DNA of 64,000 bases from Pseudisothecium myosuroides. Its lineage: Eukaryota; Streptophyta; Bryopsida; Hypnales; Lembophyllaceae. The notes beneath the pieces were generated by a model. It saw only the letters and a list, made by a program, of their open reading frames with translations. It had not been told where the DNA came from and searched no databases. Within the stretch, counting starts at the first letter, position 1. The number at the start of each line of letters is the position of its first letter. The DNA lies in the NCBI GenBank assembly GCA_951799445.1, contig OX637293.1, forward strand, positions 25,668,001 to 25,732,000. The letters run 5' to 3'. Below, piece by piece: positions 51,501 through 61,925 of the stretch. Made by a program: the position numbers and the translations under genes.

Positions 51501-52224
51501 GAAATTGGATGATATAGTGCAAATGATTCAAAGATTGGAACATGGCATCAAGAACATGCAAAGAGAATTACTTCACGAGGTGTGTTCAAGAATCAATGAT
51601 TTGATGAAATTCTCTGTGGAGATGCAAAAATCACATATTCCAAAGCTAGCTTATCTATGTGAAATTGGAAAAAAAGAGCTTTTGACAAGGTGGGTGCCTG
51701 ACTTCAACAAAATTCAACTTCAGCTCATGTGTGAAAGTATTCATGGATTCCATGAGGTTGCAAACCAAAAAGGTTGTGTGGTCAATTTTGGAACGGAACA
51801 CACAAAGAGGTTTCTTGCCATGTTAGTTTGGGGATTGAAGATAGTCACCATATTGACAAAGATTGGTGCACATGTTGCTTGTGGGACGGGTGCCATGGTC
51901 CCCGATTTTAGTGATGGTGGTAGTTTCACAGCGTTGATTCTTGACACTCCTGGGCTTTTAGATTATCAAATTCCTACATCAACTTTGGAATCTTTGCCAA
52001 ATGATTTGAGAAACCAGTCGAGGATCTCAATTGATGATGGATCTAAGGTTGAAGCACAGAGGTGGTTGAGAGATTTTTTGGAGCCGCAATGCCAAAGCAA
52101 GAGAGAGTTTTATGATAAATTTAAATTGAAGAAGGTTAGATATAGAGGAGTGAGGGGATCCATAGGTTGGATTTGTGATGAATGCATTTCAAGGGATCAA
52201 AATGAAATCGATGAATTGAAATAG
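45551..52224 (+). CDS. LRR-Roc-COR (ROCO) GTPase, TORNADO1-like, copy B
   Basis: Exons 45551-46988, 49208-50478 and 50833-52224 use the same junctions and phases as gene A and give 1366 residues. The architecture is the same: hydrophobic N-terminus, leucine-rich repeats, Roc with P-loop GNPYAGKT (split by intron 1), DMAGQ and THFD, then COR, coiled coil and conserved C-terminus. The single length difference is one extra Glu in exon 2 (EQEGVV against EQGVV). Substitutions are scattered and mostly conservative, more frequent in the first ~120 residues and in the repeats than in Roc. No stop or frameshift is seen, so both paralogues look functional. The role in GTP-dependent signalling is inferred from family. 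The copies lie ~26.6 kb apart, in the same orientation. Confidence 0.88.
46989..49207 (+). other. Intron 1 of ROCO gene B (2219 bp)
   Basis: Donor G|GTAAGT, acceptor TTTGCAG|GT. Collinear with the gene A intron but with indels, including a T-rich insertion repeating CTCATATGTTTT near 47110-47190 and loss of material around 47900. Confidence 0.85.
50479..50832 (+). other. Intron 2 of ROCO gene B (354 bp)
   Basis: Donor CTTCAG|GTGAAT, acceptor TTGTGCAG|GTTTC. Same position and phase as in gene A. Confidence 0.85.
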
Positions 52225-52270
52225 AGTGCTAAGTAGGGAAGATCTAGACATTATATTAGAATATGATGTG

Positions 52271-52527
52271 AAGGCCATATTCATTAAAATGAAACAAAGT
52301 GTAGTCTCAATTCTATCTTCGACTTGAAGATAAATCGTTATAACTATTTGATTTTGAGACCATTTAGTAATTTGAGACTTTCATATGTTAATATATATAA
52401 AAACCTTTGATTGCCCAAAGGTTGCAGTTGCATTTTATCTTCGACTCGAGGATAAAATCACTAAAACAGTTTTAGGGTTGAAGTCTCAAAATGACCATTT
52501 TTTCTCATTTTAATGAATATGGCCATT
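52271..52527. mobile_element. 257 bp inverted-repeat element with 3 bp duplication
   Basis: Termini AAGGCCATATTCATTAAAAT and its near reverse complement, flanked by GTG at 52268-52270 and 52528-52530. The paralogous site after gene A reads GATGTGGATC (25791-25800), an exact empty site. Inside, two CTTCGACT.GA.GATAAA blocks form a direct repeat. A 3 bp duplication fits CACTA or PIF/Harbinger targets, but the ends match neither clearly. Confidence 0.85.
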
Positions 52528-53223
52528 GTGGATCATGATGTAGATATCACCAAGTGAGTGTATCTAATCATTTTAAATGATAAACATGTTTGTTTTCTAA
52601 TATCGCTTGAATTTATTACAACTTTTTGTAGAAGATTAGTGTTAGTTTTCATCACTAGCAACTTTTCTTTTGATGGAATCAGAAACATTTTTTTGGCTAA
52701 ACTCTATGTGACCACAAATTTTGCAACCACCTTCAAGCATTTGGTATATAGTTGAATTGCCATATTGAAAAGAGTTTTTACTCCCTTAGAGTAGATTTCA
52801 AATTTTTAATGTTTAATCCTAGATTCTAGTATGGAATCCCTGGTTTGGCAAGTTCCATTTAAAAATGTGGTGTCAAGTCCATTTATTGGTTTGCAAACAT
52901 TTGTACAAATGGAGATTTAAAATGTGCTGAAAAGAAGTATGTTTAGCACTTTATTTAAGTTCTATTTTTATTATGAGTTTTACAGTGCAATAATAATTAC
53001 CATTGTATTCACTGCAATTGTTGAAATATGCTTTGTCATATATGTTGAATTTTTCGTGCACGTTGCAATTTGCATCTCAAAAACAAATTTACTTATGCAA
53101 AGCCTAGCTTATGTCGAAGTGAAATTAATTGAAGGAATTTCTAATTTTGTACTCAATATTCTTTTTATATCTACATGAGATAAGTAGGGGTATTCTTGAA
53201 AACATAATTAAAGTTACATAGGT
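52528..53223. other. 3' flank of ROCO gene B, no gene recognised
   Basis: Shared with 25797-27000 except where copy A has a GGGTGAATGC-family insert. AT-rich; an 84-codon ORF at 52924-53178 is Ile/Val/Phe-rich and has no counterpart in copy A. Confidence 0.45.
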
Positions 53224-54147
53224 TTAACTCCTAAAGTCTTGCATTGTTCCCTCATGGGACAAAATGGATTTGGGTTAGGCTCTTATGGTTTTAAAAATTG
53301 TTGTGATTTCTAGATACGTTTTGTGAAGTTAAGAAATTACATTAGCTAATATGAGATGTAATTTTTTTTTTCAATTGGTGCTCGGAATGAAAAGTTATGG
53401 CTCAAAAAGTCCAAATTTAGTTCAACAGGTAAGAAAAAAACCCTACAAAATCTAAAATCTAAAATTTTAAAAATTTGTCTCTTATAGATTGTATTTTTAT
53501 TTATATAGAAAGATTTTGATTCATTCTATTTTGATTTGTTATGTGAAAGTTATGGACAATCTTGTATTTTGGGCAATCAAAGCATATTCTTGAAAAAATA
53601 ATTTGTATGATTCATTTTTGAACTCAATTTCTACAATTTTCTAAAAAAATAAAGTTTTACAAGGTTTAGATTTCTTGCTAGAAAAATCTCATTGTTGAGA
53701 TTTAGTGTGTTTCAATTCCATCTTAGAGCTATTAATGGTTTCGTTTTTCAATCTTGAACCTACTTCCATGTAACAATTTTTTAATGAGTGTATTTTTTAG
53801 GTTCTTTTTTTCCTAGACTCTCAATTCAATTCTTCAACATAAAAAATAATTAGAAATTCAAAATTAATAGTGGAAAAACTTTAAGTTAAGAAGGTTCAAA
53901 GTCAAAAAATTTAGTCAAGCAAGGTGCAAAAAAACTTATTTTCTTTATTTTAAATGCAAATATCTTGCAATCTATATAATCAAGGTTTTTGAAATATCTT
54001 CCACACATGCTTACACTAGTCTAGTATACAATCCTACAATTAGATATGCAAAAAAAACTATATTTAAAGTTTTTTTCTCTTTGAAATGGAAATGGTAGTT
54101 TTGAGTGGTTTTTTTATGGAAAAAGGCCTTGGGACTTTAGGGGGTTA
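53224..54147. mobile_element. TTAA-flanked piggyBac-like non-autonomous element, 924 bp
   Basis: Left end TTAACTCCTAAAGTC, right end GACTTTAGGGGGTTAA, both TTAA sites intact. A subterminal TTGTTCCCTCATGGGACAA can fold. The corresponding DNA after gene A reads CATAAGTTTAAAAAAATAT near 26990, an empty site with TTAA. Interior resembles the 39609 copy and the inverted fragment at 36265. Confidence 0.85.
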
Positions 54148-55349
54148 AAGTAATTTTTGTATAAAAATAATGGTATTTATCAAAATGCTTAAAATAGTGT
54201 GATTTTTTTAGCAAAAGTGGAGATGATACCGATCAATGTTGTGGTGCAGTTGGTGTACACTTTGAGCTTACAATAAGAGAAATTCAATAGAAAAGTTCAA
54301 AAGTGTTGTATTTTTATCTTTCTAAATGCTACCTTCAAAATGTCACAAAAATTGCAATTTTAACATTTTTGAAAAAGAAAGGAATAAAAAGTAGATTACT
54401 AGAACTATATTTTTTTAAATAGTCAAACTCCAATATATCAAAAATCAAGAACTATGTGAAATTTAGGTTTGATCCTAAAACTATATTCCTTATGCAGGTT
54501 TGTCCTTTAAGTGTTAATTTGTTGTATTTTTAGTTCCCATTAGAAGGTGTCACACATTACATTGCTTCCTTAGCATTTTTTAGGTTTATTATTAAATTTT
54601 GGCAAGTTTTATTTTCAATATTGGTAGATTATTTGTTTAATTCTAACTTTTGCACCTATGACTCTTCAAAACTACCTTTTCTATCAATGTATTATGTATT
54701 CTCTCATCAATTCCCACAAATTGATTGACAAACCGAATCCAAATTCCACTATATTTTGAGGATTATACTTTGTGATGTCAAAGACAATTACATTTAAAAT
54801 GTGAAAATAAATAGGCCGGCTTCACATCAATGGTAGGAAGATGGGCAGCAAGAGCATTTCTTTATTGTAATCGGTTGTGCATGGCTATGGGATTTCACAC
54901 TAGAGTGGCTAGAAGGAAGTATATGGATGAAAATGTTATTGTGTGGCTTGCCACTAGCAACAAAATTCTTCTAGAGGTTTTTGGCTAGAAGGGGTTTATA
55001 ATGCAGCACTTCTTCGAGAGGATTTTGGACTTTTATGCAGCTCAAGGGGAGGATGCTCTTGGCATGGGTATATAAATAATTCAAGCGTTGGAGCTTTGAA
55101 GCGCTTCCTACCGCATGTGTTTTCACACTCAAACATATATGTGGATTGGCTTTTCCACTATTGGGAGGCCGAAAGATTGGTGGCCTTTCCAACTTCCTCC
55201 CTATTTGTGATGTGCTGTGCACCATAATTCAACAAAGAGTAAAAAGGATTCGTGACCATCTCCATCACTCAATCTTTTGAGACCTCTTTTAAGACCCCAA
55301 GCACTTTCTTGCTGTCACTATCAAATGCAACACCAAATTGTCATAACTA
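54148..55349. other. End of segmental copy B and intergenic DNA
   Basis: 54200-54690 matches 29290-29790. Further on, 54800-55230 is GC-balanced with an 84-codon minus ORF (54971-55225) of no known family. Confidence 0.45.
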
Positions 55350-55642
55350 AGGTAACTTCACCCAATTTCGCCCCTTTCCTAAAATCGACCCCTACAGATT
55401 CTTGCCTAAAATGTACTCCCACTATTCATAAGAGTCTAGGGTTGGTTATAGAAACACCTATTTTCAGCACTTTGAATATTCATAGTTAATTCATACCGTG
55501 TCCGAAAAATGCATTCTCAAAGAATCTAGAGTCTCCTTTGGACTATTAACAAGACCCTACAAAAAGTTTTCTAATGTAATAATGAGAACCATGATGAAAT
55601 TAGCTGAATTGCTTAAATGGTTGATTTTAGGTGTAGTTACCT
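55350..55642. mobile_element. TA-flanked element, AAGGTAACT family, intact copy
   Basis: Begins AGGTAACTTCACCCAA after TA (55348-55349) and ends TTAGGTGTAGTTACCT before TA (55643-55644). It matches the worn copy at 17429-17722 along its length. 293 bp; non-coding. Confidence 0.75.
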
Positions 55643-55704
55643 TATACGTAGTACAAAACAACACTTCATCATATACAAATTTGAGGGCCTAGTCTCTATC
55701 ATTA

Positions 55705-56202
55705 GAGCATCTGCAATGGAGGCCCGGTATATGGCCCGGTATCGGTATAACTAATTTTTGAACGGTAAATAATTAGAACTTGAAAATTGTCTCATTGGAA
55801 GTGCATCGAAAAGAACTTGGAGAAGGTACAAGAAAATTCAAAATTAAACATTGGACAAGTACTTCAAAAGCAAGATAAAAATCTGAAATTATAGAGGTCT
55901 TAGCAAATCACGGTTACCAAAGCAACATTTGGCCATTGACCCTCCACATTTGGCCATATTTAGAGGGTCAATGGCCAAATGTTGCTTTGGTAACCGTGAT
56001 TTGCTAAGACCTCTATAATTTCAGATTTTTACCTTGCTTTTGAAGTACTTGTCCAATGTTTAATTTTGAATTTTCTTGTCCCTTCTCCAAGTTCTTTCCG
56101 ATGCGCTTCCAATTAGACAATTTTCAAGTTCTAATTATTTACCGTTCAAAAATTAGTTATACCGATACCGGGCCATGTACCGGGACTCCATTGCAGATGC
56201 TC
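55705..56202. mobile_element. PIF/Harbinger-like hairpin element, 498 bp
   Basis: Termini GAGCATCTGCAATGGAGG and CTCCATTGCAGATGCTC, flanked by TTA on both sides (55702-55704, 56203-56205). The arms of ~240 bp are almost perfect inverted copies around an ~18 nt loop near 55960. A 3 bp TTA duplication is typical of the PIF/Harbinger superfamily. The very low arm divergence points to recent insertion. A transcript would form long double-stranded RNA. Confidence 0.88.
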
Positions 56203-56205
56203 TTA

Positions 56206-56615
56206 CATTAGAGAGGCCCATTAGTTAAATCTTTTAATTTTCAGCAGCTTTCGGTATGACCATCGCCCATGCAACAACTGGACAGCAACACATGTCCAAA
56301 GGGAAAGAGCCTGTTGACATCTTTCGATATCAGAGAAAACCAAAGCCGATAGAACGGAGAAGGGAAAATGGAAACCTTCCGAGGAACCTTACTCTTTGAT
56401 ATTTTCCTTCCGGACCCAGCTGAGGTGGTTCCAATGGAGTCCGTCAGTTCGCTAGAAAACTTCAACAAGGTGTGTTACTCACTCTTAGTACATGACGATC
56501 CCAAGTTTTAGTGTTGGAACTCGGTGAAGATCAAGCTCTGCCAGGAGGGTGGTGGTTGTATAGAAGATCACTTGTGTTACTCCTGTTTTTTTATTTCAGG
56601 AATCAAGCATCAGCT
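56206..56615 (+). promoter_or_regulatory. 5' flank of the glutathione transferase gene
   Basis: Contains a possible untranslated exon ending CTTCAACAAG|GTGTGT (56475) and an acceptor TTTTTTTATTTCAG|GAA (56599) just before the start codon. A 34-codon upstream ORF ending at the same donor would read out of frame with the enzyme. Transcript structure is inferred. Confidence 0.35.
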
Positions 56616-58506
56616 ATGGTGATGAAGTTGTATGGCGCAGATACTACGAATGTGCAGCGTGCCATTCTGCCGTTCTTCGAGGCTGAGGTACGAACGTTAC
56701 CCACCCTGGTTCTAATTCATGAAACACTCTTGTGAATAGGGGTGCAATTGCAGTTGCACAGAATTTCATTTCTGAGTCGTGTCCAGATATGTTTTGGGCT
56801 TAATCGCAATGAGTTCCACTGCCACAACTGTTTGCTGAAAACAAAGGGTAATTGGAGGATGTTTTTGATAAGGTAGCAGGATCTAATTGTGACGCATACC
56901 TATTTGTGCTACAAAATGTGGTGGCACCAAGATTTTAGAATCTAATCCAAATAGGGTGTGAGATTAGGTCAGCTAACCTGCAAGTGTCTGTAATATTTGT
57001 AGTTACCTTATCGGAAGTCTCGAATAACCCTAAACTTTAATTAGGCAGGCAATACCTGTGTAAACAACCCTCAAGTCAGCTGATGATGAAGTCCTGCAGT
57101 TTTGGAGGATGCAGTGTCCGATGACTAATATTTGTGAGCTGATTTGGAAGGTGGACGTGACGAAGGAACTACAGCTGGTGAAGGTGGACATCATATTCTC
57201 TCAAGATCAAAGGAAGCCCATCTTCCTGTCCAAACAGGTCAGCCTCCCTCCAGCATCCAAATGATCAATCTCGTGTGTGCATGCTCAATCCAATTAGGTG
57301 CTCACAACAAGCTCTCCATCCTTGTTCCTGCAGCCATTTGGACAGATTCCCTATTTAGAAGATGGTGACATCTCAATCTTTGGTAAGAATGCTCCCCACC
57401 CACTCTGCACTAAATTAAATTAAAGACCACAAAAAACTGTGAAGTTTGAAGTATTCGTGATGGTTGAGTTCTTTTAGTGACCTAATCGAAGAACTCACAC
57501 GATTCTTTGAAGTTTGTATGTTTGCTCTGGAGCAAAACGGACATTGCATTGCATCAACTTAATTTGCAATTACAGTGAAGTGAGAAAGCTTGAGGGGTTT
57601 CATATGTTCAGTGTTCGTTGCTACTTGAGTCTCTTTCAGCGTAGCTGCTTGGTTTGTTTGTGTGTCATTTTGTCATTAGTAAGTTTCAGCGTAGCCACTT
57701 TTCGCCTTGCTATGGGGTACACTGACACTGTTGAACAGCTCTTCCAATGTTAGAAAATGTCTCCCATGTCGAGCATGTGGATACCCGTTTTCAACGCTGA
57801 AAACTCATCTCCTCTGACTGGAAAGATGGGTTTTGAAAGTACCGTCCATTTGCCCTAGAAGCAGGCATAACATCCTTGAACTTCAAGGCAGGGGATCCTT
57901 TGATTTCCATGAATCAAGATAGAAGGACCACTTTGCCTTCCCATTCAAGAATGTCAATGGGTGTGTGCACATTTTTGTGATCTTATGAAAGACCTCATAA
58001 ATTCTGAGAGATTTTCACACCTGGTATCGTGAATTCAATCAGAGTCACGAGCCATAGCTCGCTACATCGTGGAGAAGTACGGGATGCAAGCGCTTTTGGG
58101 CAAGAGCTTGCAAGAGCGGGCAGCTGTGAACCAATGGGTGGAATGTGAGGCACACAACCTATACCCCGTGGCGCAGCCATTGGTGCGTGAGATTCTAATG
58201 GCCCGCGGCTTCCAGCGCCCCGTGAACGAAGAGCTCGTGACGACGGGCGTGGCGAAACTCCGGGAAATTCTGGGGGTGTATGAGACCCATCTGGCCAAGC
58301 GAGGGAAGGGAAGCTTTCTGGTGGGCGAGGACTATAGTCTGGCGGATGCGTGCCATGCGCCCTACTTGAGGTGGGTGGGGGAATTGACACCCGAGGTGGT
58401 GCGTGATCTGCCGCTCGTCGCTGCGTGGAGGGATGCCGTTATCTCCCGGCCGGCATTTCGGAAGTGTCTCCAGTTGGACTGGGATAGTGCCCCAACCTTG
58501 CAGTAG
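56616..58506 (+). CDS. Phi-class glutathione S-transferase
   Basis: Four exons: 56616-56687, about 57151-57237, 57334-57382 and 58043-58506, giving ~223 residues, usual for the class. The N-terminal thioredoxin-like domain is assembled from MVMKLYG, the glutathione-binding PFGQIPYLEDGD, and ESRAIARYI, whose Glu codon is split by intron 3. The C-terminal helical domain follows, with ALLGKSLQERAAVNQW and SLADACHAPYLRW. Phi enzymes conjugate glutathione to electrophiles or reduce peroxides in the cytosol. Where most phi enzymes have the catalytic Ser, the sequence reads YGADTTNVQR, so a Thr may stand in. The acceptor of exon 2 is the least certain (GGAAG|GTGGAC chosen; a later AG also keeps frame). 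The last exon is markedly GC-richer than its surroundings. Confidence 0.8.
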
Positions 58507-59561
58507 ACTAGGCACTTGTGTATAAACTCGGACAGTGGTATAGCATTTGTTGTTTTGTGCCATTTCGAATTGATTAGAAGTCGAACTCTCTTATTTTCAT
58601 CTCAGTTAACAACACCTAAATGCGTCCGTTGAAGGATTTGGTCGCGGTTTGGTCCTTAGGCTCTCGTATATGAAGGCTGTACAAGAAACTAGATGGGACA
58701 GTTTTGCAAACAGGTTAATTCAGTCTCAATTTTTCAAGCTTTGTGATGTTGAATGTCACAGTTTTGGTGCTTTGAATTGTGCCAAAGTAAGAAAAAGTTG
58801 ACTTTAATAGAATGTTCAGACACGGTTGCTATAGCGAGCTTATACTGTATATTAGCCTTGGTGATCTTCTCCACAGGGTGTGCGCATTGTAAGACTACAG
58901 TGAAATGAGTTCAAATCATCCTCAGCTTCATTGTGATAGCAAATTCTTCAAGTTGCAGCAGCGTTTTCGTAATCTCCTGCGATGGCTAGACGTTATTTGA
59001 CGAGCCCAAATTCTGTTCTTGGTGAAGGTGGATTCTGTTGTTGGTGAAGCTCTGGTGGTGATGGCCATGATTGCAGAAATTTTCCCTGTTGGCAAACTGT
59101 AAACTAGGAATGGAAATTCGAGAACCAGGCGGCTAATCTCCCAGTGCCAGCAGCTTCCGTTTTTAATACCCGAATCCCAAATACCATTCCAATGCAAATA
59201 TCATCCGGGAAGCATTTGATATTCCCCCAAGGGAAACAAGGATAATCTCGGCTTGCGTGATGTGTGCGCCTCAAATGCATTGAATAGTCTGGGTGTGAGT
59301 GGCATTTGTGAAATCTGGAGTCCATGTCACGAGCAACATTGCATGAAAAGAAATGATCACAAGTTACATGGCTTGAAGTTCTCATTCAATCATGGGAAAA
59401 AAATTTAAGGTATTGTAGGTTGCATTGGTTTGCCACTGGTACCGAATGATTATCAGACTGCATTTCTTTCTGGGATGAGAACCTTCTGCTCCCGTTGTTG
59501 TTTGAAGTGGTGCTTAGGATCCATTTAACTAATTATAATATTAATCCTAAATGTGTAAAAA
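58507..59561. other. 3' flank of the glutathione transferase gene, no other gene recognised
   Basis: Contains the likely 3' UTR. Minus ORFs at 58928-59197 and 59104-59385 show no known domain. Confidence 0.4.
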
Positions 59562-59935
59562 CCTGTAAATCTTCTCATTTATTTTCCACAAAATTAAAAA
59601 CCATCACATCTAAGAATATGGAGAACATTTACAAACCCTAGACAATTAAAGTTGTCTAAATAGAAATGTAATGACTACATTTATCAAAGCCTATAAATTT
59701 TCCTATTTATTTTCCACAAAATCAAAACCATCAAATCTAAGAATATGGAGAACATTTACAAATCCTAGCCACAATTGAAGTTGTCTAAATAAAAATGTAA
59801 TGACTAAATGTATCAAAGCCTATAAATCCTCCCATTTATTTTCCACAAAATCAAAACCATCAAGTCTAAGAATATGGTCAATATTTACAAGCCCTAGAAA
59901 ATTCGAGTTGTCTAAATAAAAATAAAACTATAATG
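59562..59935. repeat. Three tandem units of ~128 bp
   Basis: Units begin CCTGTAAAT at 59562, CCTATAAAT at 59690 and CCTATAAAT at 59819. Each carries CATTTATTTTCCACAAAA, TCTAAGAATATGG and GTTGTCTAAATA. Differences between units are few. Non-coding. Confidence 0.85.
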
Positions 59936-60941
59936 ATCTTGGAAATTAATCTTGATTGCAAAGAATTGCAAATTGAGACTATTGCAATTATTCACATTGA
60001 TTTTTCTCTTACATTTATTAGGTATTTAATATAATTTGTCTTTACAATAACATGGTCATATTTGTGAAGATACCAATTTCACTTGAAATGGCTTTTTTAA
60101 AGCCAAGAAAATGTAATGATGCAAATGATGGATATGATCATTTATACACAAAACTTAACCCTTATATCAATGAGCACTTTGGGTATCAACATGATTTTCT
60201 ACAAATTATAATGTAATTCACATTAATAAAAATCATTGATCTTTGAACTTGTTAAAGTCGGATTTTTTTGGTGTCTTTTCTAACTACATTAGTAGGTTTA
60301 GAAAATTGACATGAATTAATGTATCATGCCTATAAATTGAACTATACACTTGAATTGAAGACAATTCAAAGTTGTAATCCTATTCCAGAAGGTGCATAGA
60401 AGCTCAAGTGTGCAACATTTAAAAAAAATTATAATGAGTGAAGGTTCTTAATAATAGGCAATAAACCTCATAGTGCATGAAGGTACTTGATCATAGATAA
60501 GAAAGTTTTAGCAAACACTCTAGAGCATCCCTAGTCAAATCCCTCAAAATGGTTAAGAAATATTTGAGTTCACATGGAATTAGAACTTCAGAGTATTGTC
60601 ATTGAAAGTATACAGAAAAAACTTAAAAAATATCTCATAGAATACACAACTTAAAAAACTACAATAGATTTGGACATTCAATGATCAATATTCCCTTAGA
60701 AACCTTCATTGTAAGATAAAAAAGAATAATCAATACTTCAATTTCGAAATTTGTTGTTAATTCAACAAATTGGAATAAAACCTGCACAATTGATGCTTCA
60801 ACCCACCTAAAGATTTTCTTTGGCATGGCAAAAAAATTATTTTTTGAATTTGAAAACTTTTGTAAATACTATTTTTTTTCTATATAGTATATTGAAGATT
60901 CTCTTTATTTTATACACAAAGAGACATGTTCTAAATTGGAA
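59936..60941. other. Intergenic, AT-rich, nothing recognised
   Basis: No ORF, repeat edge or motif of note. Confidence 0.45.
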
Positions 60942-60969
60942 GTGAACCCCTAAATGTCCAAGGTCTTTT
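60942..60969. mobile_element. Left-end fragment of a TTAA-family element
   Basis: TGAACCCCTAAATGTCC resembles the family left end (one change in TTAA). It is followed within ~10 bp by a full element, suggesting insertion of one family member into another. Confidence 0.45.
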
Positions 60970-61925
60970 TTAACCCCAAAAGGATCAAGTGTCCATTCAA
61001 CGTATACAAAATATCTTGAGTAGGCTCCTACAAAGTCAATTTTAATCAAATTTTTACAAAATTTTAAGACAAGGTGTGAACATGTACTTCCTTAGTAGGA
61101 GTACAGTTTTTCCCAATCAGATGATTAGATCAAAAATTATATTGCTTAAAGATTTAGTAATTTAGACAATTTGGGCATCTTTGGGGCATCTTTTATAAAA
61201 CCCTTACTGACTTTTGATATTTGGTATGTTTGTAACAAATAAAGTGCAGCATACATTTGTCCCCAAAAAAAAATTAGTTTTCAAATCACATTTATGCAAT
61301 TGGAGTCAAACTTTGTTAGTTATGTCAAGGTGGTTTTGAGAAAATGAACATTTTTCTTTAACTTCAAGCCCTATTATTTTGCAATTTGTGAAGTCAAAGT
61401 TCTTGAAAATTTTCCTACACATTCTAATTGTTTGTCTCTAACTTTGACCATTTGGATTTTAAATAAAAATTTCTTCATTGCGCACAAAATCATCAAAAAA
61501 TGACTAGTATACCATATTGCCAATTTACTTATCCTCTTTGTGTTGTAGAATGATTTACAATGAGCTAGACTATAGGTATATTTACTTTTAAAATTTTGCA
61601 TGAGCGTACCTAATAAGTATAGAACTCAATAGTGGAGAGAGTAAAATTCATTAGGAGAAAAAATTTTATTCCTAAAGGGCTCAAAGTCTGTTGACCCTGT
61701 TTCTTAGGAATGAAAAAAAAATTCACTTCAAATGTTATAATATTCCAATCCTCCCAGTCTAATGGACTGAAATTTTTTCAGCACATTTTCATAGTATTAT
61801 GATGCACTTTTAAATGGTTGAAGTTCAAAAAATATGTTTTTATTTTCAATTTTGTGCAACGCACTAAAAAATGGTTGTTTTTAATAATTTCTCTTGAAAA
61901 ACACCTCCAATCCTTTAGAAGTCAA
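60970..61925. mobile_element. TTAA-flanked piggyBac-like non-autonomous element, 956 bp
   Basis: Left end TTAACCCCAAAAGGATC, right end TCCTTTAGAAGTCAA (worn TTAA). The interior follows the 11501 copy (CAAGTGTCCATTCAACG, TCTGTTGACCCTGTTTC). The most diverged full-length copy here, so probably an old insertion. Confidence 0.75.

Larger units (their letters stand above)
38560..54690. repeat. Segmental duplication, copy B
   Basis: Counterpart of 10340-29790 (block list given there). Upstream of gene B the segment is itself rearranged. The block CAAATTTAAGTCAGAATTTC to GATGAAATTGAAA occurs at 39330 and again at 43145, and the TAATCGAGTAAATAAAC block at 40614 and 43468, so part of the upstream DNA is present twice here and once in copy A. 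Confidence 0.82.

Noticed and set aside
57995..58563. Minus-strand ORFs of 78-131 codons across the last GST exon
   Set aside because: They are shadows of a GC-rich coding exon that has clear glutathione transferase motifs on the plus strand.
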